Shown: one piece after another, positions 1-4,379 of the stretch
Layout: every line of letters begins with the position of its first letter
Numbering within the stretch: the stretch's first letter is position 1
Notes under the pieces: model-generated
What the model saw: the letters and a program-made list of their open reading frames with translations, nothing else
Databases searched by the model: none
Told to the model about the DNA's origin: nothing
DNA from: an uncultured Candidatus Melainabacteria bacterium
GTDB lineage: Bacteria; Cyanobacteriota; Vampirovibrionia; Gastranaerophilales; Gastranaerophilaceae
Reading direction: 5' to 3'
DNA length: 6,762 bases
NCBI GenBank assembly: GCA_946622835.1
Contig: CAMOQI010000051.1
Span: forward strand, 1 to 6,762
Position numbers and translations under genes: made by a program

Positions 1-16
1 ACATCTTACAAGCCAT
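1..16 (-). CDS. 5' end of an unidentified leftward gene (partial)
   Basis: Read on the minus strand, an ATG at 16-14 opens a frame Met-Ala-Cys-Lys-Met that runs off the left edge. It is preceded by AAAAGGAG with a 6-nt spacer to the ATG, an excellent ribosome-binding site, and this is the main support for a real start. Only five codons are visible, so no function can be given. A Met-Ala-Cys-Lys start would suit a small zinc-ribbon type protein such as some bL28 ribosomal proteins, but that is only a guess. The Shine-Dalgarno lies inside a hairpin (see the next feature). Confidence 0.5.
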
Positions 17-17
17 A

Positions 18-44
18 ATATTCTCCTTTTGGAGATATTTTTTT
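18..44 (-). promoter_or_regulatory. Hairpin enclosing the ribosome-binding site of the leftward gene
   Basis: ATAT-T-CTCC (18-26) and GGAGATAT (31-38) form an 8-bp stem with one bulged base and a four-base loop. In the leftward transcript, GGAG in this stem is the Shine-Dalgarno of the gene starting at 16, so the fold would hide it. In the + direction the same stem is followed by seven T (38-44) and would look like a weak intrinsic terminator. I favour the leader reading because of the start codon placement. No transcript data can be inferred. The rest of 45-170 shows nothing I can identify. Confidence 0.4.
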
Positions 45-174
45 AGAATTTGGTGAAAAAAACTATTGCCGGAAAGGGTAAAAATTAAGGATGTAAAAGA
101 TAGTTAGAACGTCCAATGAAAACTGATTTCGGAAAATGTATTCTGATAATGTGAAATAAATAAATCAAACACTC

Positions 175-203
175 TTAAAACCGAATTCTCCCTTGATTAT
201 ATA
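175..203 (+). promoter_or_regulatory. Weak candidate promoter for the structured RNA
   Basis: TTAAAA (175-180), a 17-bp spacer and TATATA (198-203) would place a start near 210, at the 5' edge of the GC-rich RNA element. Each hexamer matches consensus at only four of six positions. The opposite strand carries a perfect TATAAT at 201-196, without a good -35 partner, which could instead serve the leftward gene. GATAAT at 145-150 is another -10 option on the + strand. The assignment is tentative. Confidence 0.2.
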
Positions 204-206
204 GGG

Positions 207-325
207 CATGCAATGTGGCGGAAGGGGTGTTTGAGGGGCTGTTGACCGGAGTGCATGAGTCGGTCTATCCGCTTTCGCGGGACAGCCGTTGAAAATGCGG
301 GCATGGTTTGCCCGCATTTTCTCAA
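207..325 (+). ncRNA. Candidate structured RNA: three-way junction followed by terminator
   Basis: This stretch is much richer in G and C than its surroundings and folds well by eye. GGCTGT (237-242) pairs with ACAGCC (282-287) as the closing stem. Inside it are GACCG (244-248) with CGGTC (261-265), and CCGC (269-272) with GCGG (277-280) closed by a TTTC loop. The loop of the second stem contains TGCATG (252-257), complementary to CATGCA (207-212), so a long-range loop contact is possible. A perfect 13-bp terminator begins three bases after the closing stem. It could be a small RNA or a terminating leader. It does not match the conserved cores I know for 6S, SRP RNA, tmRNA, RNase P, T-box or the common riboswitches. 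Whether it is transcribed is inference. Confidence 0.4.
291..325 (+). terminator. Strong intrinsic terminator, 13-bp stem
   Basis: GAAAATGCGGGCA (291-303) pairs perfectly with TGCCCGCATTTTC (309-321) around the loop TGGTT. The top of the stem is GC-rich and its base supplies A and T runs on both sides, so it could stop transcription in either direction. The + direction is preferred because it directly follows the folded element at 237-287. No protein gene ends just upstream, which argues that it terminates an RNA. Bases 326-393 are AT-rich with no recognisable feature. Confidence 0.75.
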
Positions 326-393
326 ATGTTATATCTTGACTTTGTGTAAAAATAATGATTTCTGCTTAATTTTTACAAAACTTAATATATTAT

Positions 394-469
394 AAAACCA
401 TGTAAAACCATGTCAGAACATGGTTTTGCATGTAATGAAATTTCTAAAACCATGTATCGACATGGTTTT
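394..469. repeat. Cluster of five AAAACCATGT copies forming two hairpins
   Basis: The 10-mer AAAACCATGT occurs at 394-403, 404-413 and 446-455, and its reverse complement at 418-427 and 460-469. The first two copies are head-to-tail. Copies two and three form a 10-bp stem with loop CAGA. Copies four and five form a perfect stem, extended to 12 bp (444-455 with 460-471), with loop ATCG. The hairpin centres are 42 bp apart, about four helical turns. A partial sixth copy, ACATGGTT, lies at 539-546. No T-run follows, so these are poor terminators. They could be protein-binding operators, a REP-like intergenic palindrome, or RNA hairpins. Apart from that partial copy, bases 472-551 hold nothing else I recognise. 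Confidence 0.8.
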
Positions 470-551
470 AGCTGAATTCAAAATATAAAAAGCTTATTAT
501 GCCTGAAATTCAAGTATATGTTACAAAACTTCATATCAACATGGTTGCACC

Positions 552-579
552 TTGAAAAATAAATCTTATTTTTTATAAT
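552..579 (+). promoter_or_regulatory. Strong sigma-70 type promoter
   Basis: TTGAAA (552-557), a 16-bp AT-rich spacer and a perfect TATAAT (574-579) give the best promoter in the window. The predicted start is near 586, only two bases before GGAG (588-591). It points at the short ORF starting at 598 and the cysteine-rich gene at 704, so both probably share this transcript. The AAAACCATGT cluster lies 80-160 bp upstream and the partial copy (539-546) sits just upstream of the -35, where a regulator could act. Confidence 0.65.
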
Positions 580-597
580 TGAAATATGGAGTCGTAA

Positions 598-684
598 GTG
601 ATTGATATATACGGCTTTGGGGAGAGTGTCCGATATATATTGTTTGATATCGGTTGGTATAGAAGACAAGTGGAGATTATATAA
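598..684 (+). CDS. Candidate 28-residue small protein or leader peptide
   Basis: A GTG at 598 follows GGAG (588-591) with a 6-nt spacer and opens a 28-codon frame ending in TAA at 682-684. The product begins Met-Ile-Asp-Ile-Tyr-Gly-Phe-Gly-Glu and ends Arg-Arg-Gln-Val-Glu-Ile-Ile. It is rich in aromatic and hydrophobic residues but has no clear membrane span. Position just after a strong promoter and 19 nt ahead of the cysteine-rich gene suggests a leader ORF or translational coupling. It is in a different frame from that gene, so a decayed or frameshifted 5' extension is an alternative. A TTG at 602 in the other frame would need a 10-nt spacer from the same GGAG and is less likely. No homology is recognised. 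Confidence 0.35.
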   Translation: MIDIYGFGESVRYILFDIGWYRRQVEII

Positions 685-703
685 ATTGTTTAGAAGTAGG
701 GAT

Positions 704-907
704 ATGGGAAGATCGGTTGCTGTCAGAAGGTGGACTACAACTGCTTTGGAATGTTATAAAAGAGGCTGCAACTGTGAAGGATGTTTTTACAGAGATTTTT
801 TTAGCGGTTCTTCGCAAAAATGTCAAATGAAAGCATCTGTTTTGGAATTGGTTAGAGTTATCGGAACTCCGGATGTTGAACTGCCTCAATTTTTAGCTGA
901 CGAATGA
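704..907 (+). CDS. Small cysteine-rich protein of unknown function
   Basis: This is a 67-residue basic protein with five cysteines: C17, C22, C24, C27 and C40, in the order C-x4-C-x-C-x2-C-x12-C. The cluster sits after a Trp-Thr-Thr-Thr-Ala segment and is followed by a likely helix (Met-Lys-Ala-Ser-Val-Leu-Glu-Leu-Val-Arg). The spacing suggests a zinc or iron-sulfur site, perhaps in a nucleic-acid-binding protein, but I do not recognise the family with confidence. No signal peptide or membrane segment is seen. The ATG at 704 is chosen because the frame looks protein-like from there. Its SD is poor (AGGG at 698-701, only 2 nt away). A TTG at 686, one base after the short ORF's stop, or a TTG at 602 would lengthen it. 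No terminator follows, so read-through into hpf is possible. Confidence 0.6.
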   Translation: MGRSVAVRRWTTTALECYKRGCNCEGCFYRDFFSGSSQKCQMKASVLELVRVIGTPDVELPQFLADE

Positions 908-919
908 TTAAATTTACCC

Positions 920-948
920 TTTAAAAATTAATTATGTTGTGTTATACT
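920..948 (+). promoter_or_regulatory. hpf promoter (extended -10)
   Basis: TTTAAA (920-925), a 17-bp spacer and TATACT (943-948) preceded by TGT (940-942), an extended -10, predict a start near 955 and a 30-nt leader. The same hexamers, spacer length and a shared 12-mer TGTGTTATACTG recur before the HEAT-repeat gene at 3216-3244. Confidence 0.65.
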
Positions 949-984
949 GATTTCGTATCGGTATATGAAAATTTGGAGGTTTAA

Positions 985-1365
985 ATGCACATACACGTAA
1001 ACGGCAGAAACATAGAAATTACAGATGCAATCAAGGCATACGTTAAAGAAAAAATAGGAAAAGTTGCGACTCGATACGATCAAATTCAAGCAATAGATGT
1101 TGTTTTGTCTGTTATTAAAAATCCGGCAGCGGAAGGAAAACATATTGCGGAAGTTATTTGTAAGACAAACGCTGGAACTATAACACTTGAAGAAGCTGCC
1201 GAATCAATGTATGCAAGCGTTGACTTATTGGCTGATAAATTAGCAAGACAAATTACAAAACTAAAAGATAAAAATATTTCTTCAGATAAATCATCTATCA
1301 GGACAGGTTTCCAAGAAGAAGTGTCGGATGATAATGTAGAAGATGTTAAAGCTATAGAAGACTAA
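985..1365 (+). CDS. hpf: Ribosome hibernation promoting factor, short form (HPF/RaiA/YfiA family)
   Basis: A 126-residue cytoplasmic protein of the ribosome-associated family that binds the decoding region of the small subunit and silences ribosomes in stationary phase or stress. The N-terminal strand MHIHVNGRNIEIT leads into a helix with Tyr-Val-Lys-Glu-Lys-Ile-Gly-Lys (19-26). The family signature is in helix two, Glu-Ser-Met-Tyr-Ala-Ser-Val-Asp then Asp-Lys-Leu-Ala-Arg-Gln (73-89). After about residue 97 a Ser-rich and acidic tail replaces the C-terminal dimerisation domain of long HPF such as cyanobacterial LrtA, so this is the short form. The start is secure: GGAGG (975-979) is 5 nt before the ATG. 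It has its own promoter and terminator and is probably monocistronic, with possible read-through from the cysteine-rich gene. The function assignment is firm. Confidence 0.95.
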   Translation: MHIHVNGRNIEITDAIKAYVKEKIGKVATRYDQIQAIDVVLSVIKNPAAEGKHIAEVICKTNAGTITLEEAAESMYASVDLLADKLARQITKLKDKNISSDKSSIRTGFQEEVSDDNVEDVKAIED

Positions 1366-1387
1366 TAATTTTTAATAAATCGATAAT

Positions 1388-1412
1388 ACCACCGTTTATG
1401 CGGTGGTTTTTT
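1388..1412 (+). terminator. Intrinsic terminator of hpf
   Basis: ACCACCG (1388-1394) pairs with CGGTGGT (1401-1407) around the loop TTTATG, followed by a T-run to 1412. It starts 23 bases after the hpf stop and closes that transcript before the histidine kinase. Confidence 0.9.
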
Positions 1413-1441
1413 ATTATGCAATGGTAATCTTTGAATAATCA

Positions 1442-1450
1442 TGGTACAAT
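1442..1450 (+). promoter_or_regulatory. Extended -10 promoter of the histidine kinase, predicting a leaderless mRNA
   Basis: TGGTACAAT (1442-1450) is an extended -10 (TGn plus TACAAT). The region 17 bp upstream (TGGTAA, 1422-1427) is a poor -35, as is allowed for extended -10 promoters. The expected start, seven bases after the -10, is position 1457, which is the A of the kinase ATG. There is no Shine-Dalgarno upstream of that ATG, which fits a leaderless transcript. Confidence 0.5.
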
Positions 1451-1456
1451 ATTTCC

Positions 1457-3109
1457 ATGAGGAAGTTTGATTTTTTTAATCAGTTTAGGGATCCTGTAAT
1501 AATCATAAAAGATTATGAGAAAGTTGTTTTTACTAACAATACTTTTCGCAGGGTGTTCAATAATTTTGAAAATATCAGAAGATTTGCTCACAGTATGAAT
1601 TTTGAAATCTGCCCGATGAATAGTGAAGACGTTGATTTATGTTCTCCTATATTTCAGGCAATAGTTTCAAAAGAGAATTTTTTTGCAAGGGTTTTCTATT
1701 CTACACGCACGGGACAGACAGTTTTTTATGATATGACTGCTGTTAAACGCGGGTCATATACTATAATTTTTCTGGTTGACGTGAGTTCGGATGTGCTTTT
1801 AAAGGATAATCAAGAAGAAAGAAAAGCTTTTGAAGATAAACTGATTAAGCTCGAAGAAGAAAATGAAGAATTGCAAAAAATCAGGCTGAAAGCGCAGGCT
1901 CAAGCGATAAGAATTGCGCTTATTAATAAATTATCTAATAGTATAAGAGAATCTATGGATATATCTGTCATTTTAAGTTCTGCGTTAAAAGAATTGTCAA
2001 TAATGTTCGGATGTTTCAAAACGTATTACGCTTCAGCCTTTGAGGATGGCTTTAAGGTTGTTGAAACGTGCGGAGAAAATAATTTTACCGGCTCTCAAAT
2101 ATCTTTTGACGCTTATGCAATGAAACAGTTGATGTCTAATAAGATTTCCATAAGTTATTCACTATCGGAATACCTTGAAGCCGAACCGTTTAAACAGTCT
2201 GTTTTAAGAGTGATAGTGCCGGTTTTTCATCTGCAAAAAATGATAGGAGCGCTTGTTCTTTTAAGTTGGCAAAAACGAGAATTGAATGAAGAGATCGAAA
2301 TTCTTGAAGCGGTTTCCGCACAACTGGGTAACGCAATAATAAGAGCAGAACTGTACCAGAAGAATGCTAAAAACGTAAAAGACTTAAAAGCTGCGTTAGA
2401 TGAGTTGAAAGAAACTCAATTACAGCTGATAAATTCCGAGAAAATGGCTTCTTTAGGTCAGCTTGTGGCAGGGGTTGCTCATGAAATTAATACTCCCGTT
2501 GCTTCTATAAAATCTAACAATTCTATCATCGCAAAATTAATTGATCAAATTGAACAAAAAGATATAAAAGAAATGTTTAAGCAAATAAATTCACTTGATT
2601 CAGAAGCAATTCAGCGTATAAGTAACATTGTATCTTCTTTGAAAAAGTTTGTACGTTTGGACGAATCTGAGCTCCAAGAAGCTGATATAAACAAAGAAAT
2701 AGATTTGACACTTGAGCTTATTCGTCATGAAACAAAAAATAAGATAGAAATTGTGAAAAATTATGGAAATATTCCCCCTATTAAATGTTATCCGAATATG
2801 CTGAATCAGGTTTTTACAAATATTCTTGTAAATGCCTGCCAAGCGATTAAAGATAAGGGACAAATCGTAATAACTACAGAATATAAAGATTCTACATTGG
2901 TTGTCAGGTTTAAAGATGACGGAAAAGGGATACCCAAAGAGAATATAAATAAAATTTTTACTGCAGGTTATACTACAAAAGGTGTAGGAGTAGGTACAGG
3001 ATTGGGTCTGGCAATCAGTCAAAAGATTATAGCTAAACATAACGGGAAAATCACTGTCCATAGTGAATTAGGGGTCGGTTCGGAGTTTATTATTACTATC
3101 AAATGTTAG
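1457..3109 (+). CDS. Soluble PAS-GAF sensor histidine kinase (orphan)
   Basis: A 550-residue two-component sensor kinase. A PAS-like domain spans about 1-110, starting at the very N-terminus. A charged coiled coil (113-150) links to a GAF-like domain (about 155-297) and a second coiled coil (297-328) leads to the HisKA dimerisation domain. The phospho-accepting H342 lies in GVAHEINTPVASI. The ATPase shows the N box (N455, N459), G1 DDGKGIP (487-493), F box IFTAGYTTK (500-508) and G2 GTGLGLAIS (513-521). All catalytic residues are present. The motifs resemble the group containing NtrB/FixL and many cyanobacterial kinases. No membrane segment or signal peptide is seen, so it should sense a cytoplasmic signal, whose identity is unknown. 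No response regulator is adjacent. The start is fixed by the PAS domain beginning at once; there is no SD, and the promoter suggests a leaderless mRNA. No clear terminator follows. Confidence 0.93.
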   Translation: MRKFDFFNQFRDPVIIIKDYEKVVFTNNTFRRVFNNFENIRRFAHSMNFEICPMNSEDVDLCSPIFQAIVSKENFFARVFYSTRTGQTVFYDMTAVKRGSYTIIFLVDVSSDVLLKDNQEERKAFEDKLIKLEEENEELQKIRLKAQAQAIRIALINKLSNSIRESMDISVILSSALKELSIMFGCFKTYYASAFEDGFKVVETCGENNFTGSQISFDAYAMKQLMSNKISISYSLSEYLEAEPFKQSVLRVIVPVFHLQKMIGALVLLSWQKRELNEEIEILEAVSAQLGNAIIRAELYQKNAKNVKDLKAALDELKETQLQLINSEKMASLGQLVAGVAHEINTPVASIKSNNSIIAKLIDQIEQKDIKEMFKQINSLDSEAIQRISNIVSSLKKFVRLDESELQEADINKEIDLTLELIRHETKNKIEIVKNYGNIPPIKCYPNMLNQVFTNILVNACQAIKDKGQIVITTEYKDSTLVVRFKDDGKGIPKENINKIFTAGYTTKGVGVGTGLGLAISQKIIAKHNGKITVHSELGVGSEFIITIKC

Positions 3110-3179
3110 TAGTAAACCGTTAAGAAATATTAATTGCACTTTTAATGTATATTGCAATCATCCCATTATTAATAAAACA

Positions 3180-3211
3180 TTTATATAAATTATTGAAATA
3201 ATTTATATAAA
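3180..3211. repeat. Perfect 13-bp A/T palindrome upstream of the HEAT gene promoter
   Basis: TTTATATAAATTA (3180-3192) and TAATTTATATAAA (3199-3211) are exact reverse complements around TTGAAA. It ends four bases before the -35 hexamer at 3216. The all-A/T stem and lack of a following T-run make it a poor terminator for the kinase. It could be an operator, an UP-element-like A/T tract, or a chance product of the base composition, though 13 exact pairs is long for chance. Confidence 0.6.
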
Positions 3212-3215
3212 ACAG

Positions 3216-3244
3216 TTTAAAATTTGAAATGAATGTGTTATACT
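3216..3244 (+). promoter_or_regulatory. HEAT-repeat gene promoter (extended -10)
   Basis: TTTAAA (3216-3221), a 17-bp spacer and TATACT (3239-3244) with TGT at 3236-3238 give the same architecture as the hpf promoter. The 12-mer TGTGTTATACTG is identical at both. The predicted start is near 3251, leaving a leader of about 194 nt. GTACA (3249-3253) and TGTAC (3265-3269) form a small inverted repeat just after the start. Confidence 0.65.
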
Positions 3245-3250
3245 GGTAGT

Positions 3251-3444
3251 ACATGTAAAATAAGTGTACAGATTACCCTTAATAAGAATCTATAATTAGC
3301 ACTTGTAGGTAACGGGAAACAACTAAATATATGAATTGTAAACAAAAGTTAATAAAAAATAAAAAATAAGGCAATAATTTTCGAAATAAAAACTTTATAT
3401 AGAAGTAGGTGTGAAAATTATTGAAGTAGTGTCGGAGGCAAGTA
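3251..3444 (+). other. Long untranslated leader of the HEAT-repeat gene
   Basis: If transcription starts near 3251, about 194 nt precede the ATG. Short pairings are possible: AAGTG (3262-3266) with CACTT (3300-3304), and TTACC (3273-3277) with GGTAA (3308-3312), which interlock like a pseudoknot. The middle (3330-3400) is extremely A-rich. I recognise no known riboswitch and no convincing ORF here. A weak TATATA at 3396-3401 could be the -10 of a second, closer promoter, which would remove most of the leader. Confidence 0.3.
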
Positions 3445-4302
3445 ATGACAATTAGTGTGAACAGTAAGAAAAAACAAGTAAAAAAGACATTTGACGAATT
3501 ACTAAATGACTTAAGAACGAGCAATTCAGAAAAGGTTCGCTATAATGCCGCTCGTGTGTTAGGTGAAATGGGTGATTCAAAGGCGGTTGAGCCTTTAATA
3601 GATGTTTTAAAAAATGATAAAAACGGTTCTGTTCGTTTGTATGCAGCAAGAGCATTAGGTGAATTGGGTGATTCAAAGGCTACAATTCATTTGATTGAAT
3701 CTTTACGTGAAGACAGAAACGTTGACGTTAGAGTTCGTGCAGCAAGAGCATTGGGTCGTTTGGGCGGTGCTATTGTTGTTGAGCCGCTTGTGGAATCTTT
3801 GAATGATGAAAATCCGCAAGTTTGCATCACTGCAACGGATGCTTTAATTGAAATTGGTGATGTTGCAACAGATGCTTTGATTGAATCTTTAGATCATGAA
3901 AAAGTTAATGTAAGATGTGATGCAACAAGAGCTTTGGGCGAAATCGGAAACAAAAAAGCTGTAGATAAGATTATTAATATGCTATATGATGAATGGGTAA
4001 ATGTAAGAATTTATGCAGTAACATCATTGGGCAAATTGAATGATACAAAAGCAGTTCCTGCTCTAATCGATGTTATGAAAAATCGTTCCGAAAACGAATT
4101 GGTACGTGCGGGAGCAGCGGCTGCGTTAGGTGTTCTCAGAGATCAAAGAGCGTTATTGCCCCTTAGAGAATTGATTATGGAAGCTGATGAATTAGGCGAG
4201 CTGGAAGATACAGCACTAAAATCTTTCAAAAAGATTATGGCTGCTAATTGGCAATCAATTCCGGGTGCAACTCCTCAGAAAAAGCCTGTAGGAACTTTCT
4301 AA
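3445..4302 (+). CDS. HEAT-repeat protein of the phycobilin lyase/NblB-like type
   Basis: A 285-residue cytoplasmic alpha-solenoid. About seven repeats of 30-32 residues start near V31, V63, V95, V126, V156, V187 and V220, each built on Val-Arg-x2-Ala-Ala-Arg-Ala-Leu-Gly then Gly-Asp-x2-Ala and Pro-Leu-Ile. The fourth lacks part of its second helix. A basic N-terminus (7-14) and a Pro/Lys-rich C-terminal tail flank them. The pattern is that of the PBS-lyase HEAT-like family (CpcE, NblB and many non-photosynthetic members), which act as protein-binding scaffolds. Bilin lyase activity is not implied, as no phycobiliprotein gene is seen. Start: GGAGG (3434-3438) is 6 nt before the ATG. Repeats two and three are so alike in DNA (96-nt period) that recent duplication or conversion is likely. 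It is monocistronic, ended by the terminator at 4324. Confidence 0.85.
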   Translation: MTISVNSKKKQVKKTFDELLNDLRTSNSEKVRYNAARVLGEMGDSKAVEPLIDVLKNDKNGSVRLYAARALGELGDSKATIHLIESLREDRNVDVRVRAARALGRLGGAIVVEPLVESLNDENPQVCITATDALIEIGDVATDALIESLDHEKVNVRCDATRALGEIGNKKAVDKIINMLYDEWVNVRIYAVTSLGKLNDTKAVPALIDVMKNRSENELVRAGAAAALGVLRDQRALLPLRELIMEADELGELEDTALKSFKKIMAANWQSIPGATPQKKPVGTF

Positions 4303-4323
4303 GAAGTATAAAATATAATCTGA

Positions 4324-4352
4324 AAACGACCCTTTAAAGGGTCGTTTCTTTT
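4324..4352. terminator. Bidirectional intrinsic terminator between convergent genes
   Basis: A perfect 24-bp palindrome (4324-4347) gives the stem AAACGACCC/GGGTCGTTT with loop TTTAAA. In the + direction it is followed by TTTCTTTT and ends the HEAT gene transcript. In the minus direction it is followed by TTTTC and lies 33 bases past the lepB stop, so it probably ends the ftsQ-lepB operon as well. Confidence 0.9.
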
Positions 4353-4379
4353 GATTATATATCATTAAAAGCATAAAAA

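Noticed and set aside
207..325. 6S, SRP, tmRNA, RNase P RNA, T-box or tRNA as identity of the structured element
   Set aside because: It lacks the SRP GGAAG/AGCAG loop, the T-box core, tRNA arms and the long bulged hairpin of 6S, and it is too short for RNase P or tmRNA.
394..471. CRISPR array
   Set aside because: The repeats are 10 bases, alternate in orientation, and have no spacers of constant length; no cas gene is present.
478..669. Minus-strand 63-codon ORF over the promoter and short ORF region
   Set aside because: It lies antisense to a strong promoter, has no good ribosome-binding site and has a low-complexity, AT-driven composition.
602..703. TTG at 602 as the start of a 101-residue version of the cysteine-rich protein
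   Set aside because: The extra 34 residues lack a clear protein pattern, and the GGAG upstream is 10 nt away but perfectly spaced for the GTG at 598 in another frame.
1931..2347. GAF domain as a bilin-binding photosensor
   Set aside because: The two cysteines are not in a recognised chromophore motif and no bilin gene is nearby.
2600..3061. Minus-strand 153-codon ORF inside the histidine kinase
   Set aside because: It is fully antisense to the well-supported ATPase domain and resembles no protein family; treated as a shadow.
3133..3158. Terminator after the histidine kinase (ATTGCA/TGCAAT)
   Set aside because: The stem has only six weak pairs with a 14-base loop and no T-run.
3331..3369. 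Twelve-codon ORF in the HEAT gene leader (ATG at 3331)
   Set aside because: It has no Shine-Dalgarno, and its Lys-rich product reflects the A-rich sequence.
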